A DNA stretch of 64,000 bases from Sulfitobacter sp. S223 (GCF_025143825.1 NZ_CP083561.1:58749-122748), one strand, 5' to 3'. Positions 1-8,695 are shown, counted from the first letter of the stretch. The notes: generated by a model from the sequence alone, not told the origin. Translations and numbers: made by a program.

Positions 1-1
1 C

Positions 2-445
2 ACCCACATCGACCACGTGGGTCACATGGGCATGTGCCCCCACGCACCAATCCTGATTTCCGCTGCCGAACGCGCCCTGCCCCGCCCGCTTTATTGGTCG
101 GGCAAACAGGCGATGGACTGGCCGAAAGCGGAATACCTGCTGGTAGAACGGGATTTCACCTTGGGCGAAGGGTTCGACGTGCTGCTGTGTCCCGGTCATG
201 CGCCCGGTCAGTTGGCGTTCTTGGTCACGCTGCCGCAAACGGGCGTGGTGCTGCTGACCTCTGACGCAATCAGCCGCGCGTCAGAAATTGACGAAGGCTT
301 TGCCGGTTCTTGGGACGTGCCGCTGGCGATCCATCACGGTGACCGCCTGATGAAACTGGCGGCGGATCTGGATGCCATGGTGATCTTTGGACATTCACCC
401 GAACAATGGCCCAGCTTAAGGAAAGCGCCCGATTGGTTTGAGTGA
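2..445 (+). CDS. MBL-fold metallohydrolase, N-acyl-homoserine-lactonase-like (5' truncated)
   Basis: The frame is open from the first base, so the gene begins outside the window; about 147 C-terminal residues are visible. It starts inside the metal site HxHxDH of the metallo-beta-lactamase fold, visible as THIDHVGH. Further ligand motifs follow in the expected order: CPGHAPGQ (about 188-211), a SDA motif (about 261) and FGHSPEQW (about 388). This order and the C-terminal GH..EQW..L..AP.W pattern resemble the AttM/AhlD-type lactonases that hydrolyse acyl-homoserine lactones. Family membership in the MBL fold is clear; the substrate is inferred and other lactones or esters are possible. It converges on the SDR gene, leaving only 4 nt between them. 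Confidence 0.8.
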   Translation, partial: THIDHVGHMGMCPHAPILISAAERALPRPLYWSGKQAMDWPKAEYLLVERDFTLGEGFDVLLCPGHAPGQLAFLVTLPQTGVVLLTSDAISRASEIDEGFAGSWDVPLAIHHGDRLMKLAADLDAMVIFGHSPEQWPSLRKAPDWFE

Positions 446-449
446 TCGC

Positions 450-1175
450 TTAGCGCACGTCCCGTCCCTGATTGAGAATGATCACATTCCCGCTTGAGAT
501 ATCGCCCGCAGGCGAGACCAGAAAGCCTACCCAAGCTGCAATCTCTGACGGCTGCATGGCACGGCCATGGGGCATTTTCGCGATGGCATTGGCCAGCACC
601 TCTTCGCTGACCACACCGAACAGCGGCGTTTCGGTCATGGCCGGCGCGATAGAGTTCACGGCAATCTTTTCGCGCGCATAGCGCCTAGCAAGGTCCTTGG
701 TCAACGTATCAAGCGCAGCCTTTGAAGCGCGGTAATGCGGCGGATCGAAAGCATCAAAATTATACGCACCGTTGGATGAGATATTGACTATCTTGCGCAC
801 GCCTTCGCGCCCTTCCATCAGCTTGATCGCCGCCTGACAGCAGTGGAAAGCGCCAGAGAAATTAAGCGCCATTTGCCGTTCGAATTCGTCTTCGGGGATG
901 TCAGGGAATTCGGACATAAAACAAGTGCCCGCGTTGTTCACAAGCACATCGACGCCGCCGAAATCTGCTGCGATCTGCTCAAACGCTTCCGAGATCGCGG
1001 GCTTGCGCATCAGATCGGTAACAATGCCTGTAAACGATGGATCGTCCGACATCTCCTTTAGCCCTGCGGCGTCCACATCAAGGCCCACCACCGCCAAGCC
1101 ATCCGCGATCAACTGCGCGACAATCGCGCGGCCCATGCCACCTGCCGCACCGGTGACTACTGCAACCTTTTGCAT
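450..1175 (-). CDS. Short-chain dehydrogenase/reductase (SDR)
   Basis: A 241-residue classical SDR. It has the cofactor loop TGAAGGMG (residues 8-15), NNAG (80-83), a catalytic Ser in NISS (about 131-134) and the YxxxK pair in HYRASK (Y148, K152), so it should be an NAD(P)-dependent oxidoreductase in the cytoplasm. The start is placed at the ATG at 1175 because it is preceded by AAGGA at suitable spacing and begins just before the Rossmann fold; the frame is open further upstream, but that stretch lies inside the preceding gene. It sits 13 nt after the kynureninase-like gene and is probably co-transcribed with it. The substrate is not evident from the sequence. Confidence 0.88.
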   Translation of the reverse strand: MQKVAVVTGAAGGMGRAIVAQLIADGLAVVGLDVDAAGLKEMSDDPSFTGIVTDLMRKPAISEAFEQIAADFGGVDVLVNNAGTCFMSEFPDIPEDEFERQMALNFSGAFHCCQAAIKLMEGREGVRKIVNISSNGAYNFDAFDPPHYRASKAALDTLTKDLARRYAREKIAVNSIAPAMTETPLFGVVSEEVLANAIAKMPHGRAMQPSEIAAWVGFLVSPAGDISSGNVIILNQGRDVR

Positions 1176-1188
1176 ATTCTTGTCCTTC

Positions 1189-2286
1189 TTATTTGCGTAG
1201 CGCATCGAACAGACGGCCCACATGTTCCGTCGTTGTAATCGCACCGGGCGAAAGGCGCAGGATCGTCCCGCGCGCATCTGCATAAATGCCCTGTCCGCGC
1301 AATTCGTCCACCCGCGCTGGGGCATCTTCAAGCTGCAACATGACAGAACCACCGCGCTGACCTTCGTTCCGAGGCGTGGTTATCCGGATGCCAGCGGCAT
1401 CGGCCAGATCAATGATCGCGCCGGTTAGTGCGCGGTTGTGGGCAAGCAAACCCGTTTGCCCCGCGTGCCAGCGCAACGCCGGTACTGATCCGACGCACGC
1501 CATGACCGACGGCGTTCCATGCTCGAACCGCCGCGCATCAGGTGCGTAGGCGAAAGCGTCCAGATCCCATGAAAACGAGTTGTCCTGAGAGAACCAGCCG
1601 CGCAGCTCCGGCGTAACCTCTGCGATCAGGTCTGCACGCATTTGTACAATCCCCGCACCCGGCGTTCCGCAGAGCCATTTCAGCGTGGTGGACACCACAA
1701 AATCTACCGAAGTTTCCTGCAGCGAAAACGGGATAATCCCGACGCCCTGCGTCAGGTCCACCCCGACAAACGATCCCATCGCCTGCCCGTGTGCCAGCAA
1801 CCGCGCCAGATCAGGCCGGTGCGATGCGGTCGAGGTGACAAACGTCAAAAGAGCCAGCCCCACATCCGGCCCCCAAGCCGCCAGCATATCGTCATCTTCA
1901 ACCCAGAACGCCCCGTCGCGAAGCGGCACGGTATCCAATGTGAACCCCATGCGCGGAGCCAGCCCCGCCAGCAGAAAGTGCAACGAGGGAAAGCAATCCG
2001 CCGCGATCAGCACCCGCTTGCCGCGCAGCCGCTCACCCAATCCGCCCATCACTGAATAAAGCGCGGTCGTCACGTTATCCGCCGATGTCAGCGTGCCCGC
2101 GTCTGCCCCGATGAGGTCTGCCCACAGCTGCAAAAACTCTGCCCTTGCGGTCAGCATCTTGGGCCATTGCGCATCATCATATGCGCCCCAGACATCGGTG
2201 AAATGCCCAAGTGCGGCGGCCATTTGTTCGGCCTTTCCAGGATATTGGCCAATAGAGTGATAGAGAAAATAGGCAGGGTCAGTCAT
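1189..2286 (-). CDS. PLP-dependent class V aminotransferase / kynureninase-family enzyme
   Basis: A 365-residue fold-type I PLP enzyme. The Schiff-base lysine is in STTLKWLCGTPGAG (K203) and the cofactor aspartate is in GVDLTQ (D177). The residues around the lysine, followed by a Gly-Pro-Gly turn, resemble kynureninase more than cysteine desulfurases. It is somewhat shorter than typical bacterial kynureninases (about 400 residues), so the reaction is uncertain. A TTG seven codons upstream is possible, but the ATG at 2286 has GGAG at good distance and is preferred. It is followed by the SDR gene, with which it probably forms an operon. No kynurenine-pathway partner genes are present here. Confidence 0.8.
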   Translation of the reverse strand: MTDPAYFLYHSIGQYPGKAEQMAAALGHFTDVWGAYDDAQWPKMLTARAEFLQLWADLIGADAGTLTSADNVTTALYSVMGGLGERLRGKRVLIAADCFPSLHFLLAGLAPRMGFTLDTVPLRDGAFWVEDDDMLAAWGPDVGLALLTFVTSTASHRPDLARLLAHGQAMGSFVGVDLTQGVGIIPFSLQETSVDFVVSTTLKWLCGTPGAGIVQMRADLIAEVTPELRGWFSQDNSFSWDLDAFAYAPDARRFEHGTPSVMACVGSVPALRWHAGQTGLLAHNRALTGAIIDLADAAGIRITTPRNEGQRGGSVMLQLEDAPARVDELRGQGIYADARGTILRLSPGAITTTEHVGRLFDALRK

Positions 2287-2356
2287 TGCGCGCTCCGTTT
2301 GGGCCAAGCCTAAAGCTTGCGCGCATGTTCTTGAACCCCTGTCGCACGCACATTAG

Positions 2357-3124
2357 ATGTTAGCGATGATAAAACACCTCCCCTCCCGACAAATCATCCT
2401 GCGCGGCGCCCATAATGTCCGTGATCTTGGCGGTTATGTGACGGCGCAAGGCGGCACCGTGCCATGGCGCCGGTTCTTGCGCGGTGATTGCCTGCACCGT
2501 CTGGACGAAGGAGAACCGGAGCGCCTGCATTTCGAAGGGCTGCGCATGGTCGTCGATCTGCGTACCGCCCGCGAAGTCCAGGAAGCGCCCAGCCGTCTGG
2601 ACCGGATGCGTGGCGTTGAATGGGTCAACCTGCCGTTGTTCGATGCGCTTTCGCCCTCCGCACTGGCAGAGGTCGACGTGCCGGAGGGCCATCCGCTGCT
2701 GGCCATGTATGTCACCGCGATCGAAACCCGCGGCGAAGCGATTGCCGGTATTCTGGATCGGATCGCCAAAGTGCGCGAAGGCGCGGTTCTGTTCAACTGC
2801 ACCGCCGGCAAGGACCGTACAGGCATCATTGCCGCGCTGTTGTTAGGACTGGCAGGCGTGTCGCATACAGACATCATCGCTGATTATGCGATGACCGAAA
2901 CCCTGATCCCCGAACTGGTCGCCGAATTCCTCAGCCGGTCACGGGCGCGCGGTGGCGATGTCGAGGCCTATGCCACTCTGCTTGAAAGTCCCGCCAGTGC
3001 TATGGCCGGATTGCTGGGGCATCTCGATACCAAATACGGCTCTGTTATGGGGTATTTTGACCATATCGACATCCCCACCGAAACCCTCTCGCGGCTTCAG
3101 GTTCGTATGGGCGTTACAGGATGA
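2357..3124 (+). CDS. Tyrosine-phosphatase-like protein (Y_phosphatase3 type)
   Basis: A 255-residue protein with the phosphatase P-loop C(x)5R in FNCTAGKDRTG (C148, R154), preceded by the family's N-terminal NVRDLGGY motif (residues 20-27) and a VDLRT segment. These are typical of bacterial atypical protein-tyrosine/lipid phosphatases related to MptpB. There is no signal peptide, so it is cytoplasmic or exported by an unknown route. It is transcribed divergently from the kynureninase-like gene. Its 3' end overlaps the convergent SMP-30 gene by 11 nt. The physiological substrate (phosphotyrosine, phosphoinositide or other) cannot be told. Confidence 0.85.
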   Translation: MLAMIKHLPSRQIILRGAHNVRDLGGYVTAQGGTVPWRRFLRGDCLHRLDEGEPERLHFEGLRMVVDLRTAREVQEAPSRLDRMRGVEWVNLPLFDALSPSALAEVDVPEGHPLLAMYVTAIETRGEAIAGILDRIAKVREGAVLFNCTAGKDRTGIIAALLLGLAGVSHTDIIADYAMTETLIPELVAEFLSRSRARGGDVEAYATLLESPASAMAGLLGHLDTKYGSVMGYFDHIDIPTETLSRLQVRMGVTG

Positions 3125-3947
3125 CCCGATGTTCGCGCTGGCCTTTGGCCTGCGTCTGAATGACAAAAGTCTTACCGTCATCCGGCCCTGCGCGATCCCC
3201 CATGCCCATAGTGGCAGAGGTGACATATAGCTGGTCCAAATCCGTGCCACCAAAGGCAGGGCAGCTTGCCTGCCGCGCTGGTATGCTGACCGCACCCATA
3301 AATCCGCCCTCTGTATCATAGCGCGCAACCCGTGAACGCCCCCAATGGGCAACCCACAAACACCCTTGCGCATCAATCACGGCCCCGTCGGGAAAGAACC
3401 CGTCGGTTTGCGTGTCGATGAACACCTCTGGCGCCGCCTTGGGCCAGCCTTCGGCGTCCAACGCCACGCGCATTACTTGCCGTGTATGGGTGTCCGTGAA
3501 ATGGGCAAAGCGTCTATCCGGTGAAAAGCAGATCGCGTTGGACACGGTAATGTCGCGATACAGTGTTTCCACCGTCCCGCGATAATAGCGGTGAATGGCC
3601 CCTGCCCCTTTTTCCATATCCTTGCCCATAGAGCCGATCCAGAAGCCGCCGAACGGGTCCGCGCGCCCGTCGTTCGAGCGCGTGACCGCGTTATCTGCCT
3701 CCAGCGGGGCGACATGTTTCTGCGCACCAGTCTCAAGGTGATAGGTAAACAATTGTGTCTCTGAAGCGATGAACAGGCTGTCATGATCCAGCCAACCTGC
3801 CGCGGAAACACATTCCTCGAACTGATGCACCCGACCTTCGCCATAAAGACGCATGTTCACAATATCGAACCAGAACAGCGATTGCCGTTCCGGGTGCCAC
3901 AGCGGTCCTTCCCCAAGGGTGCAAATGGTCGGGTCAAAAACGCTCAT
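3114..3947 (-). CDS. SMP-30/gluconolactonase/LRE family protein
   Basis: A 277-residue six-bladed propeller hydrolase of the SMP-30 family, which opens sugar lactones with a divalent metal. The metal ligands are visible as E13 in LGEGPLW, N137 in VSNAICFSPD and D187 in FPDGAV; SNDGRADP and CPAFGG are also family motifs. The ATG at 3947 was chosen over an in-frame start seven codons upstream because GGGAG precedes it and LGEGP then falls at the usual distance from the N-terminus. It is convergent with the phosphatase gene. It may act in sugar-acid metabolism, but no dedicated sugar dehydrogenase is adjacent. Confidence 0.88.
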   Translation of the reverse strand: MSVFDPTICTLGEGPLWHPERQSLFWFDIVNMRLYGEGRVHQFEECVSAAGWLDHDSLFIASETQLFTYHLETGAQKHVAPLEADNAVTRSNDGRADPFGGFWIGSMGKDMEKGAGAIHRYYRGTVETLYRDITVSNAICFSPDRRFAHFTDTHTRQVMRVALDAEGWPKAAPEVFIDTQTDGFFPDGAVIDAQGCLWVAHWGRSRVARYDTEGGFMGAVSIPARQASCPAFGGTDLDQLYVTSATMGMGDRAGPDDGKTFVIQTQAKGQREHRVIL

Positions 3948-4118
3948 AGAAAATCTCCCATCGGACACATCCTGCCCGCTCCGATGGCCAGCCTAGCTGT
4001 TGCGCCCGACCAAGCCCATGGCAAATTTCTGCGCGGCAGGCCCGAAACACACCGGGGCGGTCCTTGCCCTCTGGCGCGATTGGCTTCAAAGTCGGCGCGA
4101 ACTCAGAAGGGCCCCGCC

Positions 4119-5102
4119 ATGACACAGACCACCCTGCGCCAGCACCTACAGGCACAAAGCACCGACACAGATCTGATGATCCTGATGGAGGACATCGCCA
4201 CCGCCTGCCGGATGATCGCAGACCGCGTGCGTCACGGCGCATTTGCCGGTGTGTTGGGGGCCGCCGAGACCGAAAATGTGCAGGGCGAGACGCAAAAAGA
4301 ACTCGACGTGATCTCGGACGAGGTGTTCCAGCAGATTGTTGGCGGAAACCCGTCGCTGGCCGCGCTCGTGTCCGAAGAAGTGGACGAGGTGAACTGGCGC
4401 AAGGAAGCACCAAAGGCGGGTGATTTCGTGGTCTACTACGATCCGCTTGATGGTTCATCCAATCTGGACGTGAACCTGTCGGTCGGTACGATCTTTTCGA
4501 TCGTGCGGCTGGACGCGGCGATCACGCCGCAGGCCGATGCCGTACAGATCAAAGGCACCGAACAGGTTGCTGCGGGCTACGCGATTTACGGGCCTTCCAC
4601 GGGTCTGGTGATCACCACCGGACAGGGCGTGGACGGCTTCACACACCACCCGGGTTCAGGTGAGTTTCTGCTGACCCAGCCCGAGATGACAATCCCGCCA
4701 CAGACACAGGAGTTCGCGATCAATGCCTCGCGCTATGATCTGTGGGAAAAGCCTGTACGCAGCTATATTGACGATTGCCTGCGCGGAGCGAACGGCCCGC
4801 GCGGCAAGAAATTCAACATGCGCTGGTGTGCCTCTATGGTGGCCGATGTCCACCGCATCCTGACGCGCGGCGGCGTGTTCCTGTATCCGCAAGACGCAGG
4901 TAATGCCGCACAAGGCGGCAAGCTGCGCCTGATGTATGAGGCAAACCCGATGGGCATGCTGGTGGAGCAGGCGGGCGGCGCGTCTTCAACCGGTCGTGGC
5001 CGGATCATGGAGGTGGCACCCACAGGACACCACCAGCGCGTGCCGGTCATTCTTGGCTCACGCGATGAAGTGGCCGTGATCGAGGAATATCACCGAAAGT
5101 AG
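4119..5102 (+). CDS. fbp: Class I fructose-1,6-bisphosphatase
   Basis: A 327-residue class I FBPase, which hydrolyses fructose 1,6-bisphosphate to fructose 6-phosphate in gluconeogenesis or the Calvin cycle. The active-site metal motif DPLDGSSN lies at residues 108-115, with the SEE acidic pair at 85-87 and the C-terminal substrate region GGKLRLMYEANPM. The start at ATG 4119 follows AGAAGG; the frame is open much further upstream but that stretch overlaps the divergent SMP-30 gene. Length and motifs are intact, so the protein should be active. It is convergent with the GntR regulator (3 nt apart). Finding a central-metabolism enzyme so close to a plasmid replication module is notable; no cbb genes accompany it. 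Confidence 0.95.
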   Translation: MTQTTLRQHLQAQSTDTDLMILMEDIATACRMIADRVRHGAFAGVLGAAETENVQGETQKELDVISDEVFQQIVGGNPSLAALVSEEVDEVNWRKEAPKAGDFVVYYDPLDGSSNLDVNLSVGTIFSIVRLDAAITPQADAVQIKGTEQVAAGYAIYGPSTGLVITTGQGVDGFTHHPGSGEFLLTQPEMTIPPQTQEFAINASRYDLWEKPVRSYIDDCLRGANGPRGKKFNMRWCASMVADVHRILTRGGVFLYPQDAGNAAQGGKLRLMYEANPMGMLVEQAGGASSTGRGRIMEVAPTGHHQRVPVILGSRDEVAVIEEYHRK

Positions 5103-5105
5103 AGC

Positions 5106-5762
5106 CTAATCCGCTTCTTCGAGACCTTGCGCAATGTGCGCATGGCCTTGCAGGATATCGTTATGGATGGCCTCGCCGACGGTTTCATAGTCACCGTCGC
5201 GCAGGGCCTGAATCGCGACCTCATGCATGTCCGGCAGCGGATCTGTCCGGGCCTGCTTCACCATCACCCGCAAGGACGGACCAACCCGCAGCCAGTGTGA
5301 CGCCGCCGTGGCCATCAGAATCTCGGCCTCGGAATGGGCGTAGAGCGTCCAGTGGAAACGGTGGTTGTGGCGCAGATAGGCGCGGATGTCGCCAGCGGCC
5401 AGCGCTGTGTTGACCTCCTCGTCGATCTGTTCAAGCGTGTCTATATCCGCAGGTTCCATCCCGACGGCGGCCAAACGCGCGATTTGTGGCTCGATACCGG
5501 TGCGGGCATATGTCAGCTCTTGCAGCTGTTCTATCGTCAGTTCGGGAACCATCAGGCGACGGTTGTCGCTGGCCCGCAAAGCGCCTTCGGCGGTCAGGCG
5601 GCGAATAGCCTCACGCGCGGGCGTGATCCCCGTGCCAAGACGGTCAACGATGCCTTGAATCGTCACCGCTTCCCCCGGCAACAGCTCTCCGAACAGGATC
5701 AGGTCGCGGGCCTTGCGGTAGGTCACTTCGTGGTCGGGCAGCGGCGCGGTGGTAGAGCTCAT
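5106..5762 (-). CDS. GntR-family transcriptional regulator, FCD domain
   Basis: A 218-residue regulator with an N-terminal winged helix (about residues 10-75, including GITPAREAIRRLTAEGAL, the recognition helix) and a C-terminal all-helical FCD effector domain (about 80-205). The FCD metal/ligand histidines appear in RHNHRFHWTLY (H132, H134, H137). FadR-type FCD regulators usually sense small organic acids and repress nearby catabolic genes. The neighbouring gene on its upstream side is a decayed glycerol-kinase remnant, so its original target may be lost. The Shine-Dalgarno sequence is weak (AGG, about 11 nt upstream of the ATG). Confidence 0.88.
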   Translation of the reverse strand: MSSTTAPLPDHEVTYRKARDLILFGELLPGEAVTIQGIVDRLGTGITPAREAIRRLTAEGALRASDNRRLMVPELTIEQLQELTYARTGIEPQIARLAAVGMEPADIDTLEQIDEEVNTALAAGDIRAYLRHNHRFHWTLYAHSEAEILMATAASHWLRVGPSLRVMVKQARTDPLPDMHEVAIQALRDGDYETVGEAIHNDILQGHAHIAQGLEEAD

Positions 5763-5830
5763 CGGTCAGCCTATGGTTTACGTTATTGGTGCAGTATCAT
5801 GGCAAGGTTTGCACGCCTTTACCATAAGGA

Positions 5831-6043
5831 TCAGACACTAAGTTTGGCCTGAACCGCCCTGCCCGATCCTGCATAGCGTTTTGCGCGACCTTACTCTGCC
5901 ATTTCGGGGGTGAACGTGCGCTCCAGCGCCCAGCTTTCAGTGCAACGAGCCATATCCGGATACAACCCTGCGGGCTGTCCCGCCAGCCATGCGCCACCCG
6001 ATGCGGTAGCATCGGTCACTTGTGGGCGAACAACCGGCGCGCC
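5831..6043 (-). pseudogene. glpK: Glycerol kinase C-terminal remnant
   Basis: Reading the minus strand from 6043 gives a stretch that resembles the C-terminal end of FGGY-type glycerol kinases: APVVRPQVTDATASGGAWLAG, then AGLYPDM, SWALERTFTPEM, and after an in-frame TAA (5891-5893) RAKRYAGSGRAVQAKLS ending at TGA (5831-5833). In intact GlpK the corresponding region reads roughly P-E-V-T-E-T-T-A-L-G-A-A-Y-L-A-G. The conserved ALGAA is degraded to ASGGA, an internal stop is present, and no kinase sequence in the same frame continues upstream, so this is a dead fragment. Similarity was recognised by eye. Confidence 0.65.
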
Positions 6044-6434
6044 ATGCCGCCCCCAAAAGCGCGGGATCGGTCGTGCCTAAATCCGCGACCAGGCGACTGA
6101 GACCTCCTGTGCGCGCGTCGGAAACTTCACGCCCCCACCCCAAACATCACGCGCTGTTACACAACCGTTCGCTCTACCGCCAATGCTGAACATGTCTACA
6201 GAATCTGCGCTGCCATTGGCTGCCGCTATGCTCCCACATGCGTTTTGAAATTCTTAAAATCTGTCCAGCTCCCGCCCTTCAGCGGCCCAAGAATGCCGCC
6301 CCGCCGCCGCGCGGGTGAGGAATCAGTTGCCAAACAGAGTGATTATCCGCTAAGAAACGAAATTAAAGGCGCTATCGGAATAAAGCGTTACTCAAAGAAG
6401 GCCGCAGAGCCTTCGTTAAAGGCGGTACAGGACA
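6044..6434. other. Non-coding stretch before repA
   Basis: No convincing gene is seen. The left part, next to the glycerol-kinase remnant, may be more scrambled kinase sequence. The right part is AT-richer and leads into repA; it should hold the repABC promoter. An inverted repeat with arms GAAGGC/GCCTTC around a 6-nt loop lies 20 nt before the repA start. Confidence 0.5.
6397..6414. promoter_or_regulatory. Inverted repeat upstream of repA
   Basis: Perfect 6-bp arms GAAGGC and GCCTTC separated by CGCAGA, ending 20 nt before the repA ATG. In repABC systems RepA represses its own promoter, so this dyad could be an operator or a leader hairpin. It is short enough to be chance; function is inference from position only. 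Confidence 0.3.
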
Positions 6435-7634
6435 ATGGGAAATCGGCCCGACAGCACCCCTATGGTGCAGTTTGATATCAATACCCGCATTCGGGAGAAT
6501 GCGGAAGACCTTGCGGCAGCGCTTGATAGCCACATGCTGAAGGTCTTTGCGCCAGACGCGCGCAAAGAGCTGCGCCGCTTTTCGGCCGGAGAGGCGGCAG
6601 AGCTGCTTGGCATCTCCACCAGCTTCCTGCGCAAACTGCATTTTGACGAAAAAATCCCCGATGTAGAGTCTACTTCTGGCGGCAGACGGCAATACGATGC
6701 AGAGACCTTGCTGGATATTCGCAAAATTCTTGAGACCACCGCGAAGACGCCCGGAACCTATATGCGCGGCCGCCGCGAAGGCGATAAAGTTCAGGTACTT
6801 TCATTTCTGAACTTCAAAGGTGGCTCCGGCAAAACCACCAGCTCGATCCACACGGCCCAGCGTCTGGCGCTAAAGGGTCTGCGTGTGCTTGCCGTGGATA
6901 TCGACCCTCAAGCGTCTCTAACAACACTGTTTGGCTATCGTCCCGAGGTGGATTTCCTGAACTCCGGCACGATCTATGACGCGATCCGCTATGATGATCC
7001 CCTGCCCTTTTCCCACATTGTGCAAAAGACATTTTTCACCGGGATTGATCTGGCACCGGGCGGATTGCTGCTGCAGGAATTCGAACACGAAACACCACAA
7101 GCGTTGCGCGCCAATATCCAGCCCGCATTTTACGCGCGCATGGCCGCTGCCTTGCAAGAGGTCGAAGACCAATACGATGTGATTATCTTCGATTGCCCAC
7201 CGCAACTTGGCTATCTGACGATGTCCGCGCTGTGTGCCTCTACCGGCGTGGTGATCACCATCGTGCCCAACATGCTGGATGTCGCGTCCATGTCGCAGTT
7301 CCTGCAAATGAGCGCGGACCTGCTGGATGTTGTGTCCGGTGCAGGTGCAGACATGACCTTTGATTTTATGCGCTTCCTAATCAACCGGTATGAACCGAAC
7401 GACGGGCCGCAGCAGCAGGTCGTGGCCTTCTTGCGCCAGCTGTTCGGAGACGAAGTTATGGTCGCGCCGATGCTGAAATCCACCGCGATCAGCGACGCGG
7501 GCCTAACCCAACAAACGGTCTATGAGGTCGAGCGGAGCGCGTTTCACCGAAACACCTACGACCGCGCGCTGGATTCACTCAATCTTGTGAACGACGAGAT
7601 TGAATCACTCTTGCAACAGGCATGGGGGCGTTAA
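6435..7634 (+). CDS. repA: RepABC partition ATPase RepA (ParA family)
   Basis: A 399-residue ParA-type ATPase with an N-terminal DNA-binding region. The latter has a MerR-like helix-turn-helix (SAGEAAELLGISTSFLRKL, about residues 50-68). The deviant Walker A motif KGGSGKTT is at 128-135, Walker A' is VLAVDIDPQAS (151-161) and Walker B is VIIFDCPPQLG (about 248). It partitions the replicon together with RepB at centromere-like sites and autorepresses repABC. Length and order are typical of repABC RepA. Its TAA stop is directly followed by the repB ATG, so translation is probably coupled. Confidence 0.95.
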   Translation: MGNRPDSTPMVQFDINTRIRENAEDLAAALDSHMLKVFAPDARKELRRFSAGEAAELLGISTSFLRKLHFDEKIPDVESTSGGRRQYDAETLLDIRKILETTAKTPGTYMRGRREGDKVQVLSFLNFKGGSGKTTSSIHTAQRLALKGLRVLAVDIDPQASLTTLFGYRPEVDFLNSGTIYDAIRYDDPLPFSHIVQKTFFTGIDLAPGGLLLQEFEHETPQALRANIQPAFYARMAAALQEVEDQYDVIIFDCPPQLGYLTMSALCASTGVVITIVPNMLDVASMSQFLQMSADLLDVVSGAGADMTFDFMRFLINRYEPNDGPQQQVVAFLRQLFGDEVMVAPMLKSTAISDAGLTQQTVYEVERSAFHRNTYDRALDSLNLVNDEIESLLQQAWGR

Positions 7635-8600
7635 ATGGCACGTAAAGGCATCTTGGGAGGCGATATTCCCGCCAAATCACAACGGCGTCCCGCGCCCAAT
7701 GCCGCGACATCACAGGCGCCTCGTGGTGCTGTCGGCGCGTTGCAATCTTCCCTGACCAAATTGCAAGAAAACGCGGTCCAGGAAATTGACGTTGCCCTGA
7801 TTGATGAGGCAGGCGTCGAAGACCGTTTGGGCGTAGATAGCGCGGCACAAACCCAATTGCGCGAAAGCCTTGCAACCTACGGCCAGCAAGTCCCCGTTCT
7901 GCTGCGCCCCCACCCGACCAAGGCTGGCCGGTACGAGATTGTCTATGGTCGCCGCCGCCTGATGGCGCTGCGCGATCTGGGTCAGCCGGTAAAGGCGATG
8001 ATCCGGCAGTTGGACGATCATGCCTTGGTCATGGCGCAGGGGCAGGAAAACACCGCCCGTCAGGATCTGAGCTTTATCGAAAAAGCATCCTTTGCGGCGC
8101 AGTTGGCAGCGCAGGAATATGACCGGCAGACAATCGCCGCAGCGCTGTCGATTGATTTGCCGATGGTGTCGCGGATGCTCAAGGTCGGGACGGCATTCCC
8201 CCTGCCCTTCCTGCGCCAGATCGGTAGCGCACCCGGCATCGGGCGTGATCGCTGGATGGCGTTGGCGCAAGCGTTGGAGCAAAACAATAGCACCGGCCAT
8301 GCAACCGCACTGATGAACACGCCTGATTTCACGCAGCTTGGCTCTGACGAACGGTTTGACGCAGTATTCAAGCGCGCCAGCCGTGCCGCCACAAAAGCCC
8401 CCAAAACCGCGCCGCGCCCGCGCACTCTGCGCAAGGCAGACGGCAGCGCGCTGGGGGATATCAAGACAACGAGCAAAGGTGTCACGCTTACGATCGCCGC
8501 GAAGACGGCAGACGGGTTTGACGCCTGGTTCGACAGTAACGCCGAGGCGCTGCTGCAAGACCTTCATGACCGCTGGCAAATAGAGCGGTCAGAAGACTGA
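7635..8600 (+). CDS. repB: RepABC centromere-binding protein RepB (ParB family)
   Basis: A 321-residue ParB-like protein. The ParB/Srx nucleotide-binding motif region contains YEIVYGRRRLMAL and a downstream QGQENTARQDLSFIEKA segment (the ENxxR box), followed by a helix-turn-helix region around QTIAAALSIDLPMVSRML. It binds parS-like palindromes and works with RepA in segregation. The ATG abuts the repA stop with no spacer. It is followed by the 181-nt repB-repC gap that carries the antisense RNA. Confidence 0.95.
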   Translation: MARKGILGGDIPAKSQRRPAPNAATSQAPRGAVGALQSSLTKLQENAVQEIDVALIDEAGVEDRLGVDSAAQTQLRESLATYGQQVPVLLRPHPTKAGRYEIVYGRRRLMALRDLGQPVKAMIRQLDDHALVMAQGQENTARQDLSFIEKASFAAQLAAQEYDRQTIAAALSIDLPMVSRMLKVGTAFPLPFLRQIGSAPGIGRDRWMALAQALEQNNSTGHATALMNTPDFTQLGSDERFDAVFKRASRAATKAPKTAPRPRTLRKADGSALGDIKTTSKGVTLTIAAKTADGFDAWFDSNAEALLQDLHDRWQIERSED

Positions 8601-8642
8601 GGAAGTAGCAACAATAATAAGGAAGGCACGAACCCTAAGGAC

Positions 8643-8679
8643 AAAAAAGAAAAGCCCCCCAGAATTTCTTCCGGAAGGC
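8643..8679 (-). terminator. Rho-independent terminator of the ctRNA
   Basis: Read on the minus strand: GCCTTCC (8679-8673) can pair with GGGGGGC (8660-8654) through G-C and G-U pairs, followed by TTTTCTTTTTT (8653-8643). On the plus strand the same region can fold near the repC leader, as expected for ctRNA control. Confidence 0.6.
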
Positions 8680-8695
8680 CGTTCTCGATCTTTGC
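8643..8695 (-). ncRNA. Putative repABC counter-transcribed RNA (ctRNA, incompatibility RNA)
   Basis: On the minus strand between repB and repC there is a compact transcription unit. A promoter-like pair (8702-8730) is followed, 7 nt after the -10 box, by a G at 8695. The unit ends about 50 nt later in a GC-rich hairpin with a T-rich tail. RepABC replicons are known to encode a roughly 50-60 nt antisense RNA here that limits repC expression and sets copy number and incompatibility. Size, position and orientation fit. The transcript itself is predicted, not observed. Confidence 0.7.

Noticed and set aside
5797..6143. Two short minus-strand open frames before repA as genes
   Set aside because: They run across the glycerol-kinase remnant in the wrong frames and have no start context or recognisable motifs.
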